A stretch of 64,000 bases of DNA from Cristatella mucedo (taxonomy: Eukaryota > Bryozoa > Phylactolaemata > Cristatellidae), in assembly GCA_009760855.2 (NCBI GenBank), contig WPIO01000012.1, positions 2,886,001 through 2,950,000 of the forward strand. Direction: 5' to 3'. The notes below the pieces were generated by a model. It saw only the letters and a list, made by a program, of their open reading frames with translations, did no database searches and had not been told where the DNA came from. This document shows, in pieces, positions 24,666 to 37,329 of the stretch; within the stretch, counting starts at the first letter, position 1, and every line of letters begins with the position of its first letter. The position numbers were made by a program, and so were the translations under genes.

Positions 24666-24975
24666 CTAATGAGTGTATGTTCATTTTGAAGTGCATCGAC
24701 TGAGCTCACTTCCGGCAGAATTGTTTGCAAGCTGCCATGAAAACTGCCATGCTGCCCCCTTTTCACCGGGCGAAATACTTCCTCAGGGGGCCTGCCTCGG
24801 GCTAAGAATGCCAGGATGGTTGGGGTGAGGTCACGGTTCAGCCCTCGACAAGGCAAGATCAGCCTCGTTGACGAATTTGTGGCTACTTTCCCCGATCTAG
24901 CTCTTTGGGGGAATCACGAAGCACTGCCTTTCAGTACTAGACAGATAATAAACTAGCTTATGAGTCCAATGTGTT
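24666..24975. other. Intergenic DNA, nothing recognised
   Basis: About 310 bp between the decayed LINE and the third LTR-like element. The small minus-strand frame 24662-24856 has no motif. Confidence 0.35.
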
Positions 24976-24980
24976 GTATG

Positions 24981-25257
24981 ACAGTGGCTCCGGCGGCGGC
25001 TGCTGCTCCAGCAGGAGTCTCACGGAGACACAACGGGCTTACGCAAGCGGTAAATGAGACTCTTCTTTATTACCCTCAACGGGCACATATATGAGAACTC
25101 GATCAATCGCAGCAAACGACACGAAATATAATATGCATTTGTGGCCTGACGCTGTGCTGCGTCAATGGCTTAACTACTGGCGACAGGTGAGGGATGTGCA
25201 TTAGTGTAAAGGCGCTTCGCTAATTACAACAGGAGAAGCCGCAGGCACACACAAAAC
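24981..25257 (-). mobile_element. Solo-LTR-like element, copy 3
   Basis: A 277-bp element flanked by perfect 5-bp repeats GTATG (24976-24980 and 25258-25262). The minus strand carries AATAAA (complement of 25066-25071) at the same place as copy 2, some 15 bp after a TATATG motif. It is homologous to 10479-10758 along its full length. Confidence 0.75.
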
Positions 25258-25262
25258 GTATG

Positions 25263-26242
25263 CCATCCAATCATCGATTTCCAAACATTAGCATTTAGCC
25301 CGAGGTACTGAGGAAGCTTTGTGACTCGGCCAAAAGAGCAGTCAGCGCGTGCTTCCGCACCCGCTAGTGATCACTATAGAAAGAGAATTGTACCAATCAA
25401 GAAGCTAGCCTTTTAATACAAAAAGCAGGAACAGACCAAACCCAAAAGTACGTCATTCGAACAAAATGATAGAGAAAGTAATTACATCCTCTGAATAGAA
25501 ACGATAGAGAAAGTAATTACATCCTCTGAATAGCACATTTAACTCAGAATCGTGTACAGTGCTAGAATATATTCCATGCAATAGGCTCAAAAAGACGACG
25601 AAACGATTTGCCTAATAAAATTAATAGACATTATTAGCATTTCTGCCTTAGACAGCGAAAACACGTTGAAAACTAGATCGACTAAGCCAAGTCTATATAT
25701 ATAAGGGATCATTACCTGATTATTTCGTTTTTATAGACAAAGTAAGTATAATCAAGATCGGCTGATTCAACAGCCTCATTCTAACAATAATCACGTGAGA
25801 AGGGCCATCTTCAGCCTGGAAAAACACGCTGATGATAGGCTAACCTGGCCATTTAAGTGCTATAGTCACTTAACAACTTGATTGTTTATTCCAGTAAACA
25901 CAGCAACCAACTTACTCAAGTGTTCATTTGTGCGAGACGCTAACCTGTTTACTCTTCTGTCTTTAGCTGCAAGGGATAATGTACGGTTAGACATGCTTGG
26001 AACTTTAGAAAGCGAACTGATGAATAACTCCAGATGCTGTTGAGTACTCAATTTGAGTTTAAGACCTGCACGACGTTTCTCTGATGCTATAAGCCCTTGG
26101 GGTATCGCTTAGCAATAAGGTGCCCGCACTGCTGACCCAATTGCTGGGTTCGAATCGTGCAGTGTGCAATTCTTCATGACACGCCTGCTCAGTGCTCAGG
26201 CTACTTGAGAGGAAAAAAAGCTTATGGCCAAGATCCGAGAGT
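25263..26242. other. Intergenic DNA with a 35-bp duplication and a tRNA-like fragment
   Basis: GATAGAGAAAGTAATTACAT begins at 25468 and again at 25503, a perfect 35-bp tandem duplication. At about 26075-26205 a B-box-like GGGTTCGAATCG and TGCAGTGTGCAATTCTTC suggest a decayed SINE2 head. No gene is seen. Confidence 0.5.
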
Positions 26243-26370
26243 ATTATCGCCAAGGCAGCATATTCGAGAAGATTATCGCCACGGCAGCTTATTCGAGAAG
26301 ATTATCGCCACGGCAGCTTATTCGAGAAGATTATCGCCACGGCAGCTTATTCAAGAAGACTATCGCCGCT
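26243..26370. repeat. 29-bp minisatellite
   Basis: Units starting ATTATCGCC lie at 26243, 26272, 26301, 26330 and 26359, about 4.4 copies of 29 bp, with central copies identical. The unit length is not a multiple of three, so the three overlapping open frames across it are coincidental. Confidence 0.95.
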
Positions 26371-26789
26371 ACTTCAGATGGCACTTCAATGACTGCCAGA
26401 CAGCAATAATAAGTTTCCTCGAAATGTCTTACCACGACATTATAGTCGCTAACTTGCCCTCGTACGATGATTAGAAAAATCGCCTAGCAGTATCTGAAAC
26501 AATTACTCTGTGTCGTGCTAGCTGGGACGAGGCTCGCGTTTTTACGGCTGCAGACACATTCGCCTACCGGAGCCGGGCGAGCCGCCGACTGTTATAGTTT
26601 CAGCAGGCTTGGCTCTCACGAGCAGACTCTGGCAAGAGAGATTGCGACGCCAGTAAAAGAAAAACTGCGAGAACTTCTTATTTCTCGAATTAGCCATCAT
26701 TTTCGGGTTCCCCAGGTCGAAGGAAAGAGGTGCTTTGTTATGACCACACGACCGCCACTAGTTTGGGTAGCGGCCAAAGCGAGCAGGGG

Positions 26790-28920
26790 TGCGACAAATT
26801 ACCGAAATCCACTGCAATCCATTCTAATTAGGCTAAAATCAACCAGACATTGGCGTTGCCGAGCTCAAATTTGGGGCAGATATTGTAGCACACGCCCCTT
26901 TTTTCTATCCACCAAATTTCCCGTCACCGTGCACAAGCGCACTTATGCAAATGAGCTTAAACGCCAGAGGCCTGTGCCAAAATCCACCACAATCCACCGA
27001 AATCCATTTTAGTTCCCTTCAAATCCACCAAAAATCAACTGCGAAAGGCTCCAAAAAGTGTGGAATATCAAATTAGACTACATTTGCAATGCACCCAGAA
27101 ACCTTTTCGCGATTCTGCTAACGTTTTCTCACAAAGTCCACTGAAACGAGATTATATTAGCCTGGGCAAATACCGCAATCCACTGCATTCTACCGAGAAA
27201 CTTAAGAAATCCTTTCGAAAAGCTTTTTTTATTGGGCATGACATACACTCTAGGACAATTGCACTTAAAAATGTCACTTGAATTAACACGGCCGCTCTCG
27301 TGCAATGCGCTGCAATCGGCTTCAACAGCCCGGGCCAACACCAAAATACACTTCAATCCACCAAAAGAAAAATAGAAATAAATTTCGCCGAGCTCCAGTT
27401 TTATTGCATATTAAGGTGGACAGTGTTGCGTGCACACCCATGTAAAATAAAAAGAAATTGTGCATCCTCGCACTCTTGCAATTCGCGGCAATCGCCCACA
27501 ATGACCTGGGAAAATACCGAAGTCCACTCTATTCCACTGCAAATCATCCTCAAATCGTCATCACGAAGCTCAAATTGACATTTCATATAATACTAGACTC
27601 AGTTCAAAGTGCAGCCACAAATTTCTTTGTAATCACACAATTTCACCACAATAGCCTCGATCATTCGGCAGCAATGAACTGCAATCGACATCAAAGGCCC
27701 GGACCAATACCACAATTTACTGCAATCTGATACAAAATGCGCTGAAATCAGCTTCGCAATGCTCCAATTTTGAATGCATGTTACAAAGCACACTTTTTAA
27801 AGTCAAACGCATAATTTAAGCGACTGCGCTCGTACAATCTCGGCAATGTATGGCACTCTACGCCAACGGCTCAGCTCGAAACAGCAATCCACTACAATCC
27901 GTGGCAAGCCTACCACAAATTGGCTGCACGAAGTGCTAGTTGTCATCGCATTTCAAGTTTCTTTGTGCTAAAAGTGAAATCGTAGAGCTTTCAAGCTATT
28001 TTGCACGTTAATTGTCAGCAATACACGGCAATAGACAGCAATGGCAGGGGCCAATACCGAAATCCGTTGCAAATCGCAGAGAAATCGGTAGCACCAAACT
28101 TCAATTCTCATTCCACGTACCATCTCACTGAGCGCGCATACATTCAAACCGCTCTGACCGTTCAATCTTGGGCAATGCATGGCAATCGACGGCAATGGCC
28201 CGGGTAAATATGGCAATTCATTATGATCCATCAAAATTTTCTTAAATTGAATGATGATGAAACCAACTTACTAGTTATGGACAAGCCAAGAGTGATTCGG
28301 AAATTTGAAAGGCTAATGCTCAAAATCGGCTCTACTAGCATATCTCATGCTGAATCTGCACGAAATCAAAGTGCCATGTTCAAAAGTAACCTTTCGTTAG
28401 ACGACCACATTAGCTCTACAGTCAAGTCTGCCTACTTTTAGCTACTTAACATTGCTCAAATTCGAGCTTGTATAGACAGAGATACCGCGTCTAAATTGGT
28501 CCGTGCATTTGTAACATCCCGTCTTGACTTCTGTAACTCACTGCTTGCTAGCCTACCGGCCTGTTCACTCAGGCGAATACAACTGGTGCAAAACTTTGCA
28601 GCTAGGCTTGTCTGTCGTAAACGTCGCAATTGCCACATCACACCACTTCTCGCCGACCTGCACTGGCTCCCAGTCAAGCAACGGATCGACTTCAAGGTTT
28701 TGTCGCTCACATTCAGGTTCCTTCATTCTTCGGTTCCAGCCTACCTATCAGATCTACTCCGCCACCAGGCTAAGCATCGTACCGCCCACTTTTGCGAATC
28801 TAGTCGTTTACGCATACATCTACGAACATCATGGCAATTGACAGCAATGGCTTTGATTGCAATTTGTTATTACATTAGTTATAACACCACACTTTAAAAA
28901 GTGCGATGTAATACCTTGTG
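26790..28920. repeat. Diverged ~175-bp satellite, about nine units
   Basis: A motif of the form CCCGGGCCAATACCGAAATC with CACTGCAATCC recurs at about 26795, 26975, 27163, 27333, 27508, 27700, 27872, 28048 and 28201, giving steps of about 153-192 bp (most near 175). Each unit also holds a stretch like GCAATCGACGGCAATGG. Units have drifted strongly. A truncated LINE-A (28225-28828) interrupts the array, and satellite sequence resumes after it (CATGGCAATTGACAGCAATG, 28832). Confidence 0.75.
28225..28828 (+). mobile_element. LINE-A fragment inside satellite
   Basis: It reads NFLKLNDDETNLLVMDKPRV, then [18 protein letters not shown] with a stop, [17 protein letters not shown] and HWLPVKQRIDFKVLSLTFRF. 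Both ends are truncated, with no 3' hairpin, so part was lost after insertion or it was moved by rearrangement. Confidence 0.85.
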
Positions 28921-29484
28921 TGTACTTTAGCGTGGATGTTGCTTCTTCGCGATTTGAATTTGCGTCCTTTTTCTTGCACAACGAGTTCTTGCATGCTCTA
29001 GAGCAAAGGTCTGGCTTGGGAAAGGAGATATTGCTGAGTGATCGCTACACGTGCAAAGGAAACGTGCGAAGACGCGTGGCTTTTTGCAACGTTTTTTGCT
29101 CTTGTGATGTCATATACGGTGCCGATCTATGCAAGCGATGGCTTGCTTTCTATACATAACTTCCGTAATAGCTTATGCTACACAGGTCATCGAATGACAC
29201 TCAACAAGATACCTTTGCCATCATTATATTTTGTATATTGTCTAATGTGTTGACATTATTCAAGCACTCGATGTTAACGTATAATAATAGCGATAAACAA
29301 AGATGTATTATCCTTACACTATAAATTTCTTAATGAGACACGCAAGATCTGTTCACAACCTAACCACGTCCGGTCACGATTTCCCTTGGTTTGAGCAGCT
29401 CCAGAGGTTCGCGGCTGATCAATATATGTGTGTCACCTCTAAAGGCAGTATACTTGTTGAGATTGAGCACGCTACCATTAACAA
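28921..29484. other. Intergenic DNA, nothing recognised
   Basis: No repeat or gene recognised. Frames such as 28857-29159 are without motifs. Confidence 0.35.
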
Positions 29485-29580
29485 TTAGATCATGCTTCTT
29501 TTGCAGCAAACGTAAAGTGCCTGGAAAGAGGCAAAGTTCTCTGATGGCGCTATAAAAATATATTACTCTTATTATTACCA
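29485..29580 (+). mobile_element. LINE-A 3' end fragment
   Basis: TTGCAGCAAACGTAAAGTGC and the hairpin half AGTTCTCTGATGGCGCTATA, then TTACTCTTATTATTA, match the LINE-A 3' terminus. Confidence 0.75.
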
Positions 29581-31229
29581 AGGCTTACGCATATGCTTCT
29601 TTGTCCCTACATGGTCGCTAATGGCTTGGCACTGACCTGCAAACTAAACCCCGGAAACTTCTTCGACAGCCCTCAGGTAGAGCATGATAAATAGATGTCT
29701 ATTATTTTCACCTTAACGCCACTACATCTGTGCGAGTCGGAAGTCTTCCTAGTTAATGTAGCATCTCGCCCTACCGCTGACGCTTTAGGGCTCGCCGGAG
29801 CTCTAATTGCTTACCACAGCTGGCTGTGGAGGGCCGCTGGCTTGCTTGTCCAGCTAACCACAAGCTCTCCCTCACCTGGCACGCCCGCTTGAAGCATAAC
29901 CGCGGTCTCACGAGTTGAGAACGCACAATAACACGACGGCAGAGAAACACGGGTAGTACTTATTTCCCCGCACACGTTTACATTTGCACTTTGTGAGATA
30001 ATGATAATAACAGTAATACTTGTTATAGTACCCTCAGAGAACGGAGTATCATTCAAAACTATGGTAAAATAAAAATATTGGCTGAAAAACCTTCTGACCA
30101 TGCCGGGCTATTTTTACAGACTAGCGACTAGCAATCGGCGGTCAGCTGGCAGGCCCGCCGTGCCTTTATTTGTAATGTAATCTAAGTAATGTGATGTATT
30201 TGGTGGACAGTGCTCCGCAGCAAGAGATCCTTTTTTCGGCGAGGCTATGGTCATCTTACAGTCTTACAAATTCAAAATTCTTCGAACACTAATGTGACCC
30301 GTCATCTTTAGACCGACCATCTTCCGACCGGTAGCCGAGCTCGAACTCACGATGACGTCTGTTAACGCCGTTTTCTTTTTTCCAGTTCGACATTATTTAG
30401 GAGCTGCACATGCTTGTCATCGTGGCCACTGCATAAACTACAAGATCTCGAGTGTTGCCATTTTCGGGCTGCCAGAGGTCGGCGTTTTTTTTATGTATTA
30501 GCCACAACCTCCTTGTCCTGTCTACCTATTTGAAGTCAAAAGATTTAATGAATGACCACTTCAAAGTAAATACCGGGCCCGTTTGGGCACGCTAGATAAA
30601 CAGTAAAGCAGAAACTACGTAAGAAGCTTTTGACTTACCTATGAAACTTGCAGCTCATCGATCAGGATGTTGTGATGTGAACTTCCTAAATTTATTAAGC
30701 TGAGTGAAAAATATCCTGTAAAGACTCTACTTATGTTAGACAGAAGAAATCGTCAATGCTATTTTAAAAAATCGGATCTCGCTGAAAAACAGGCATAAGC
30801 GACCCTGCACAACCGACCAGCTCCTTGTATCTTGTATTGCCGACGTTCGCACTTACAGGGTCACTTCTGTAGTGCATTTGAGCAAGGCATGCCTAACATT
30901 TATGAGTAAGCCAAACTTCCCTTAGCAACCAGAACGCCTTAATCTTAAGGCTGGCTTCCAGACAATTAAATTTTGACTAAAAACCAACGTATTTCTGTCC
31001 GTGCGAATTGTCCTGCACGAGAAAGCTTCAGTTGTGCTCGTTAGTGCCACCAATCAGTCGATATGCTTCATTTTTGGCTTCATTCTCTGTGAAGAGATTT
31101 GGTTTTCGTCGAGTATTGTACTGTTATGTATCGCTGTCTGTAATTTCACAAAGCCGCGAAAACTAAGTTGGTGTAACTCAGAAGAGTTTCCCTTAGCGAA
31201 CTCACAGCATAGAGATGCCAACAGATGTC
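29581..31229. other. Intergenic DNA with one tail fragment
   Basis: A minus-strand LINE tail fragment (TAGTACCCTCAGAGAACGGA, about 30026-30050) follows an ATAATGATAATAA run. Otherwise no feature is recognised. No endonuclease domain of the LINE that starts near 31230 could be read here. Confidence 0.4.
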
Positions 31230-31365
31230 AACTTAGAGGACAAAGAGAAGATGGGGAGCTTAGCTAAGTTAGGAGGATAACTAAGGCCGAGTCTAGCTTC
31301 TATAAAAACATTGTTGAATCACAGATGCACAACCGAAAACTGCTGATGTCGATGATCAACCGTCT

Positions 31366-34300
31366 CCTCAACCGCTGCCGGGTTTACTCCTTACCTGATG
31401 ATACCTGTGATGATCTAGCTGATCCCTGCTCTAGCCTCTTTGTCCAGAAGATAGACAAGATCAGGGAGTCGTTGCCCCTCAACCGCTGCTGGGTTTACTC
31501 CTTACCTGATGATACCTGTGATAATCTAGCTGATCCCTGCTCTAGCCTCTTTGTCCAGAAGATAGACAAGATCAGGGAGTAATTGCCCCTCAACCGCTGC
31601 CGGGTTTACTCCTTACCTGATGATACCTGTGATAATCTAGCTGATCCCTGCTCTAGCCTCTTTGTCCAGAAGATAGACAATATCAGGGAGTCGTTGCCCC
31701 TCAACCGCTGCCGGGTTTACTCCTTACCTGATGATACCTGTGATAATCTAGCTGATCCCTGCTCTAGCCTCTTTGTCCAGAAGATAGACAAGATCAGGGA
31801 GTCATTGCCCCTCAACCGCTGCCGGGTTTACTCCTTACCTGATGATACCTGTGATAATCTAGCTGATCCCTGCTCTAGCCTCTTTGTCCAGAAGATAGAC
31901 AATATCAGGGAGTCGTTGCCCCTCAACCGCTGCCGGGTTTACTCCTTACCTGATGATACCTGTGATAATCTAGCTGATCCCTGCTCTAGCCTCTTTGTCC
32001 AGAAGATAGACAAGATCAGGGAATCGTTGCCCCTCAACCGCTGCCGGGTTTACTCCTTACCTGATGATACCTGTGATGATCTAGCTGATCCCTGCTCTAG
32101 CCTCTTTGTCCAGAAGATAGACAAGATCAGGGAGTCATTGCCCCTCAACCGCTGCCGGGTTTACTCCTTACCTGATGATACCTGTGATAATCTAGCTGAT
32201 CCCTGCTCTAGCCTCTTTGTCCAGAAGATAGACAATATCAGGGAGTCGTTGCCCCTCAACCGCTGCCGGGTTTACTCCTTACCTGATGATACCTGTGATA
32301 ATCTAGCTGATCCCTGCTCTAGCCTCTTTGTCCAGAAGATAGACAAGATCAGGGAGTCATTGCCCCTCAACCGCTGCCGGGTTTACTCCTTACCTGATGA
32401 TACCTGTGATAATCTAGCTGATCCCTGCTCTAGCCTCTTTGTCCAGAAGATAGACAATATCAGGGAGTCGTTGCCCCTCAACCGCTGCCGGGTTTACTCC
32501 TTACCTGATGATACCTGTGATAATCTAGCTGATCCCTGCTCTAGCCTCTTTGTCCAGAAGATAGACAAGATCAGGGAATCGTTGCCCCTCAACCGCTGCC
32601 GGGTTTACTCCTTACCTGATGATACCTGTGATGATCTAGCTGATCCCTGCTCTAGCCTCTTTGTCCAGAAGATAGACAAGATCAGGGAGTCATTGCCCCT
32701 CAACCGCTGCCGGGTTTACTCCTTACCTGATGATACCTGTGATAATCTAGCTGCCGGGTTTACTCCTTACCTGATGATACCTGTGATAATCTAGCTGATC
32801 CCTGCTCTAGTGTCAACCGCTGCCGGGTTTACTCCTTACCTGATGATACCTGTGATGATCTAGCTGATCCCTGCTCTAGCCTCTTTGTCCAGAAGATAGA
32901 CAAGATCAGGGAGTCATTGCCCCTCAACCGCTGCCGGGTTTACTCCTTACCTGATGATACCTGTGATAATCTAGCTGATCCCTGCTCTAGCCTCTTTGTC
33001 CAGAAGATAGACAAGATCAGGGAGTCATTGCCCCTCAACCGCTGCTGGGTTTACTCCTTACCTGATGATACCTGTGATAATCTAGCTGATCCCTGCTCTA
33101 GCCTCTTTGTCCAGAAGATAGACAATATCAGGGAGTCGTTGCCCCTCAACCGCTGCTGGGTTTACTCCTTACCTGATGATACCTGTGATAATCTAGCTGA
33201 TCCCTGCTCTAGCCTCTTTGTCCAGAAGATAGACAAGATCAGGGAGTAATTGCCCCTCAACCGCTGCCGGGTTTACTCCTTACCTGATGATACCTGTGAT
33301 AATCTAGCTGATCCCTGCTCTAGCCTCTTTGTCCAGAAGATAGACAATATCAGGGAGTCGTTGCCCCTCAACCGCTGCTGGGTTTACTCCTTACCTGATG
33401 ATACCTGTGATAATCTAGCTGATCCCTGCTCTAGCCTCTTTGTCCAGAAGATAGACAAGATCAGGGAGTAATTGCCCCTCAACCGCTGCCGGGTTTACTC
33501 CTTACCTGATGATACCTGTGATAATCTAGCTGATCCCTGCTCTAGCCTCTTTGTCCAGAAGATAGACAAGATCAGGGAGTCGTTGCCCCTCAACCGCTGC
33601 TGGGTTTACTCCTTACCTGATGATACCTGTGATAATCTAGCTGATCCCTGCTCTAGCCTCTTTGTCCAGAAGATAGACAAGATCAGGGAGTAATTGCCCC
33701 TCAACCGCTGCCGGGTTTACTCCTTACCTGATGATACCTGTGATAATCTAGCTGATCCCTGCTCTAGCCTCTTTGTCCAGAAGATAGACAATATCAGGGA
33801 GTCGTTGCCCCTCAACCGCTGCCGGGTTTACTCCTTACCTGATGATACCTGTGATAATCTAGCTGATCCCTGCTCTAGCCTCTTTGTCCAGAAGATAGAC
33901 AAGATCAGGGAGTCGTTGCCCCTCAACCGCTGCCGGGTTTACTCCTTACCTGATGATACCTGTGATGATCTAGCTGATCCCTGCTCTAGCCTCTTTGTCC
34001 AGAAGATAGACAAGATCAGGGAGTCATTGCCCCTCAACCGCTGCCGGGTTTACTCCTTACCTGATGATACCTGTGATGATCTAGCTGATCCCTGCTCTAG
34101 CCTCTTTGTCCAGAAGATAGACAAGATCAGGGAGTCATTGCCCCTCAACCGCTGCAGGGTTTACTCCTTACCTGATGATACCTGTGATAATCTAGCTGAT
34201 CCCTGCTCTAGCCTCTTTGTCCAGAAGATAGACAAGATCAGGGAGTCGTTGCCCCTCAACCGCTGCCGGGTTTACTCCTTACCTGATGATACCTAATCTG

Positions 34301-36170
34301 CTGATCCCTGCTCTATCTAGCTGATCCCTGCTCTAGCTAGCTCTTTGTCCAGAAGATAGACAAGATCAGGGAGTCGTTGCCCCTCAACCGCTGCCGGGTT
34401 TACTCCTTACCTGATGATACCTGTGATAATCTAGCTGATCCCTGCTCTAGCCTCTTTGTCCAGAAGATAGACAAGATCAGGAAGTCATTGCCCCTCAACC
34501 GCTGCCGGGTTTACTCCTTACCTGATGATACCTGTGATAATCTAGCTGATCCCTGCTCTAGCCTCTTTGTCCAGAAGATAGACAAGATCAGGGAGTCATT
34601 GCCCCTCAACCGCTGCCGGGTTTACTCCTTACCTGATGATACCTGTGATAATCTAGCTGATCCCTGTTCTCTAGCCTCTTTGTCCAGAAGATAGACAAGA
34701 TCAGGGAGTCGTTGCCCCTCAACCGCTGCCGGGTTTACTCCTTCCTTACCTGATGATACCTGTGATAATCTAGCTGATCCCTGCTCTAGCCTCTTTGTCC
34801 AGAAGATAGACAAGATCAGGGAGTCATTGCCCCTCAACCGCTGCCGGGTTTACTCCTTACCTGATGATACCTGTGATAATCTAGCTGATCCCTGCTCTAG
34901 CCTCTTTGTCCAGAAGATAGACAAGATCAGGGAGTCCTTTGCCCCTCAACCGCTGCCGGGTTTACTCCTTACCTGATGATACCTGTGATAATCTAGCTGA
35001 TCCCTGCTCTAGCCTCTTTGTCCAGAAGATAGACAAGATCAGGGAGTCATTGCCCCTCAACCGCTGCCGGGTTTACTCCTTACCTGATGATACCTGTGAT
35101 AATCTAGCTGATCCCTGCTCTAGCCTCTTTGTCCAGAAGATAGACAAGATCAGGGAGTCATTGCCCCTCAACCGCTGCCGGGTTTACTCCTTACCTGATG
35201 ATACCTGTGATAATCTAGCTGATCCCTGCTCTAGCCTCTTTGTCCAGTAGATAGACAAGATCAGGGAGTCATTGCCCCTCAACCGCTGCCGGGTTTACTC
35301 CTTACCTGATGATACCTGTGATAATCTAGCTGATCCCTGCTCTAGCCTCTTTGTCCAGAAGATAGACAAGATCAGGGAGTCATTGCCCCTCAACCGCTGC
35401 CGGGTTTACTCCTTACCTGATGATACCTGTGATAATCTAGCTGATCCCTGCTCTAGCCTCTTTGTCCAGAAGATAGACAAGATCAGGGAGTCATTGCCCC
35501 TCAACCGCTGCCGGGTTTACTTTACTCCTTACCTGATGATACCTGTGATAATCTAGCTGATCCCTGCTCTAGCCTCTTTGTCCAGAAGATAGACAAGATC
35601 AGGGAGTCATTGCCCCTCAACCGCTGCCGGGTTTACTCCTTACCTGATGATACCTGTGATGATCTAGCTGATCCCTGCTCTAGCCTCTTTGTCCAGAAGA
35701 TAGACAAGATCAGGGAGTCATTGCCCCTCAACCGCTGCCGGGGTTTACTCCTTACCTGATGATACCTGTGATGATCTAGCTGATCCCTGCTCTAGCCTCT
35801 TTGTCCAGAAGATAGACAAGATCAGGGAGTCGTTGCCCCTCAACCGCTGCCGGGTTTACTCCTTACCTGATGATACCTGTGATAATCTAGCTGATCCCTG
35901 CTCTAGCCTCTTTGTCCAGAAGATAGACAAGATCAGGGAGTCGTTGCCCCTCAACCGCTGCCGGGTTTACTCCTTACCTGATGATACCTGTGATAATCTA
36001 GCTGATCCCTGCTCTAGCCTCTTTGTCCAGAAGATAGACAAGATCAGGGAGTCATTGCCCCTCAACCGCTGCCGGGTTTACTCCTTACCTGATGATACCT
36101 GTGATGATCTAGCTGATCCCTGCTCTAGCCTCTTTGTCCAGAAGATAGACATGATCAGGGAGTCATTGCC
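31366..36170 (+). repeat. 111-bp tandem array, about 43 units (37 codons each)
   Basis: Near-identical 111-bp units begin CTCAACCGCTGCCGGGTTTA. In frame each codes for LNRCRVYSLPDDTCD, NLADPCSSLFVQKIDKIRES and LP, so the unit is exactly 37 codons. The last unit ends in KIDMIRESLPVM and leads into LINE sequence. The frame stays open over long runs (31583-32794 is 403 codons). It is broken by TAA in four units (31579, 33246, 33468, 33690), by a deletion near 32750, a rearrangement at 34291-34345 and small indels at 34670, 34740, 34935, 35520 and 35740. Few sites vary: CGG/TGG, AAT/GAT, AAG/AAT and TCG/TCA/TAA. There are no spacers, so it is not a CRISPR array. Confidence 0.97.
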
Positions 36171-37329
36171 TGTGATGGCAGCATTATCCCCTAGAATGCT
36201 GTCCGTCCTTGCAGCACTTCAATTCCTCATTCCTTGCAGCACCTCAATGTCTACAGTCAAGTAGGTCACTACTGATCTCGTCCTGAAGTTAATATCCCAA
36301 TCAAAGAAGACAATAAGTCCTTTGGCCCTGATTCCCATTGTCATGCTCTTACATTGTATTGATCTGCTGCTGCCATGCATAACTAACATCATTATTATGT
36401 CATAAGCTTCAGGTGTGTCCCAGCACCTTTCAAAAAAGCTGTAGTCATGCCACTACTGTGAAATGCAGACATGGGTAGAGTGTCTCTGTTTGTTTTGCTC
36501 GATCTTTCGGTAGCTTTTGATATCATTGATCACAAAGTTCTTCTAGAGCGCCTCTCATCTCGCCTGGGCATCACTGGCACTGATCTGCAGTGGTTTAGGT
36601 CCTATCTCATTGGGAGACTCCAGAGTATTGACGTGAATGGACCAAGATCAACCGAGGTACCTCTGAAATATGGGGTACCTCAGGACTCTGCGTTGGTCCG
36701 GTTCTTTTTATGGTTTTTACTCTCCCTCTTGCCGATGTGATTGCCAAGCACAATCTAGACTCACTTCTATGCGGATGACACTCAGTTGTGTCTTTGCTTT
36801 GATCCCTCCCAGCCCTCTAGCACATCGAATTATATCAACTCCGTTGCTGGATGTATTGATGACATCCGCACATGGTCTTCAGAAATAGGAAAGGCTAATG
36901 CTCAAAATCGGCTCTGCCAGCATATCTCCTCTTGAATCTGCACGAAATCTAGGTGTCATGTTCCAAAGTGACCTTTCGTTAGACGACCACATTAGCTTCA
37001 CAATCAAGTCTGCCTACTTTCAGCTACATAACTTTGCCAAAATTTGGGCTTGTTTCGTCAGGGATACAAGTTGGTCCATGCATTTGTGACATCCCGTCTT
37101 GACTTCTGTAACTTACTCCCTGCTAGCCTACCGTCATGTGCAATCAGGTGCTTACTGCTGGTGCACAACTCCGCAGTTAGGCCTGTCTATCGTGAGCGTC
37201 GAAGTTGCCACATCACACCACTTCTCACCGACCTGCACTGGCTTCCAGTCAAGCAACGGATCGACTTCAAGGTTTAGTCACTCAATTTTAGGTCCCTTCT
37301 TTCTTTGGCTCCAGCCTACCTATCAGATC

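Noticed and set aside
31366-36170. CRISPR-like array or a long repeat-protein gene
   Set aside because: The units abut with no spacers and the context is a eukaryotic LINE. The long open frames are broken by stops and indels and continue into LINE sequence, so no separate protein gene is called.
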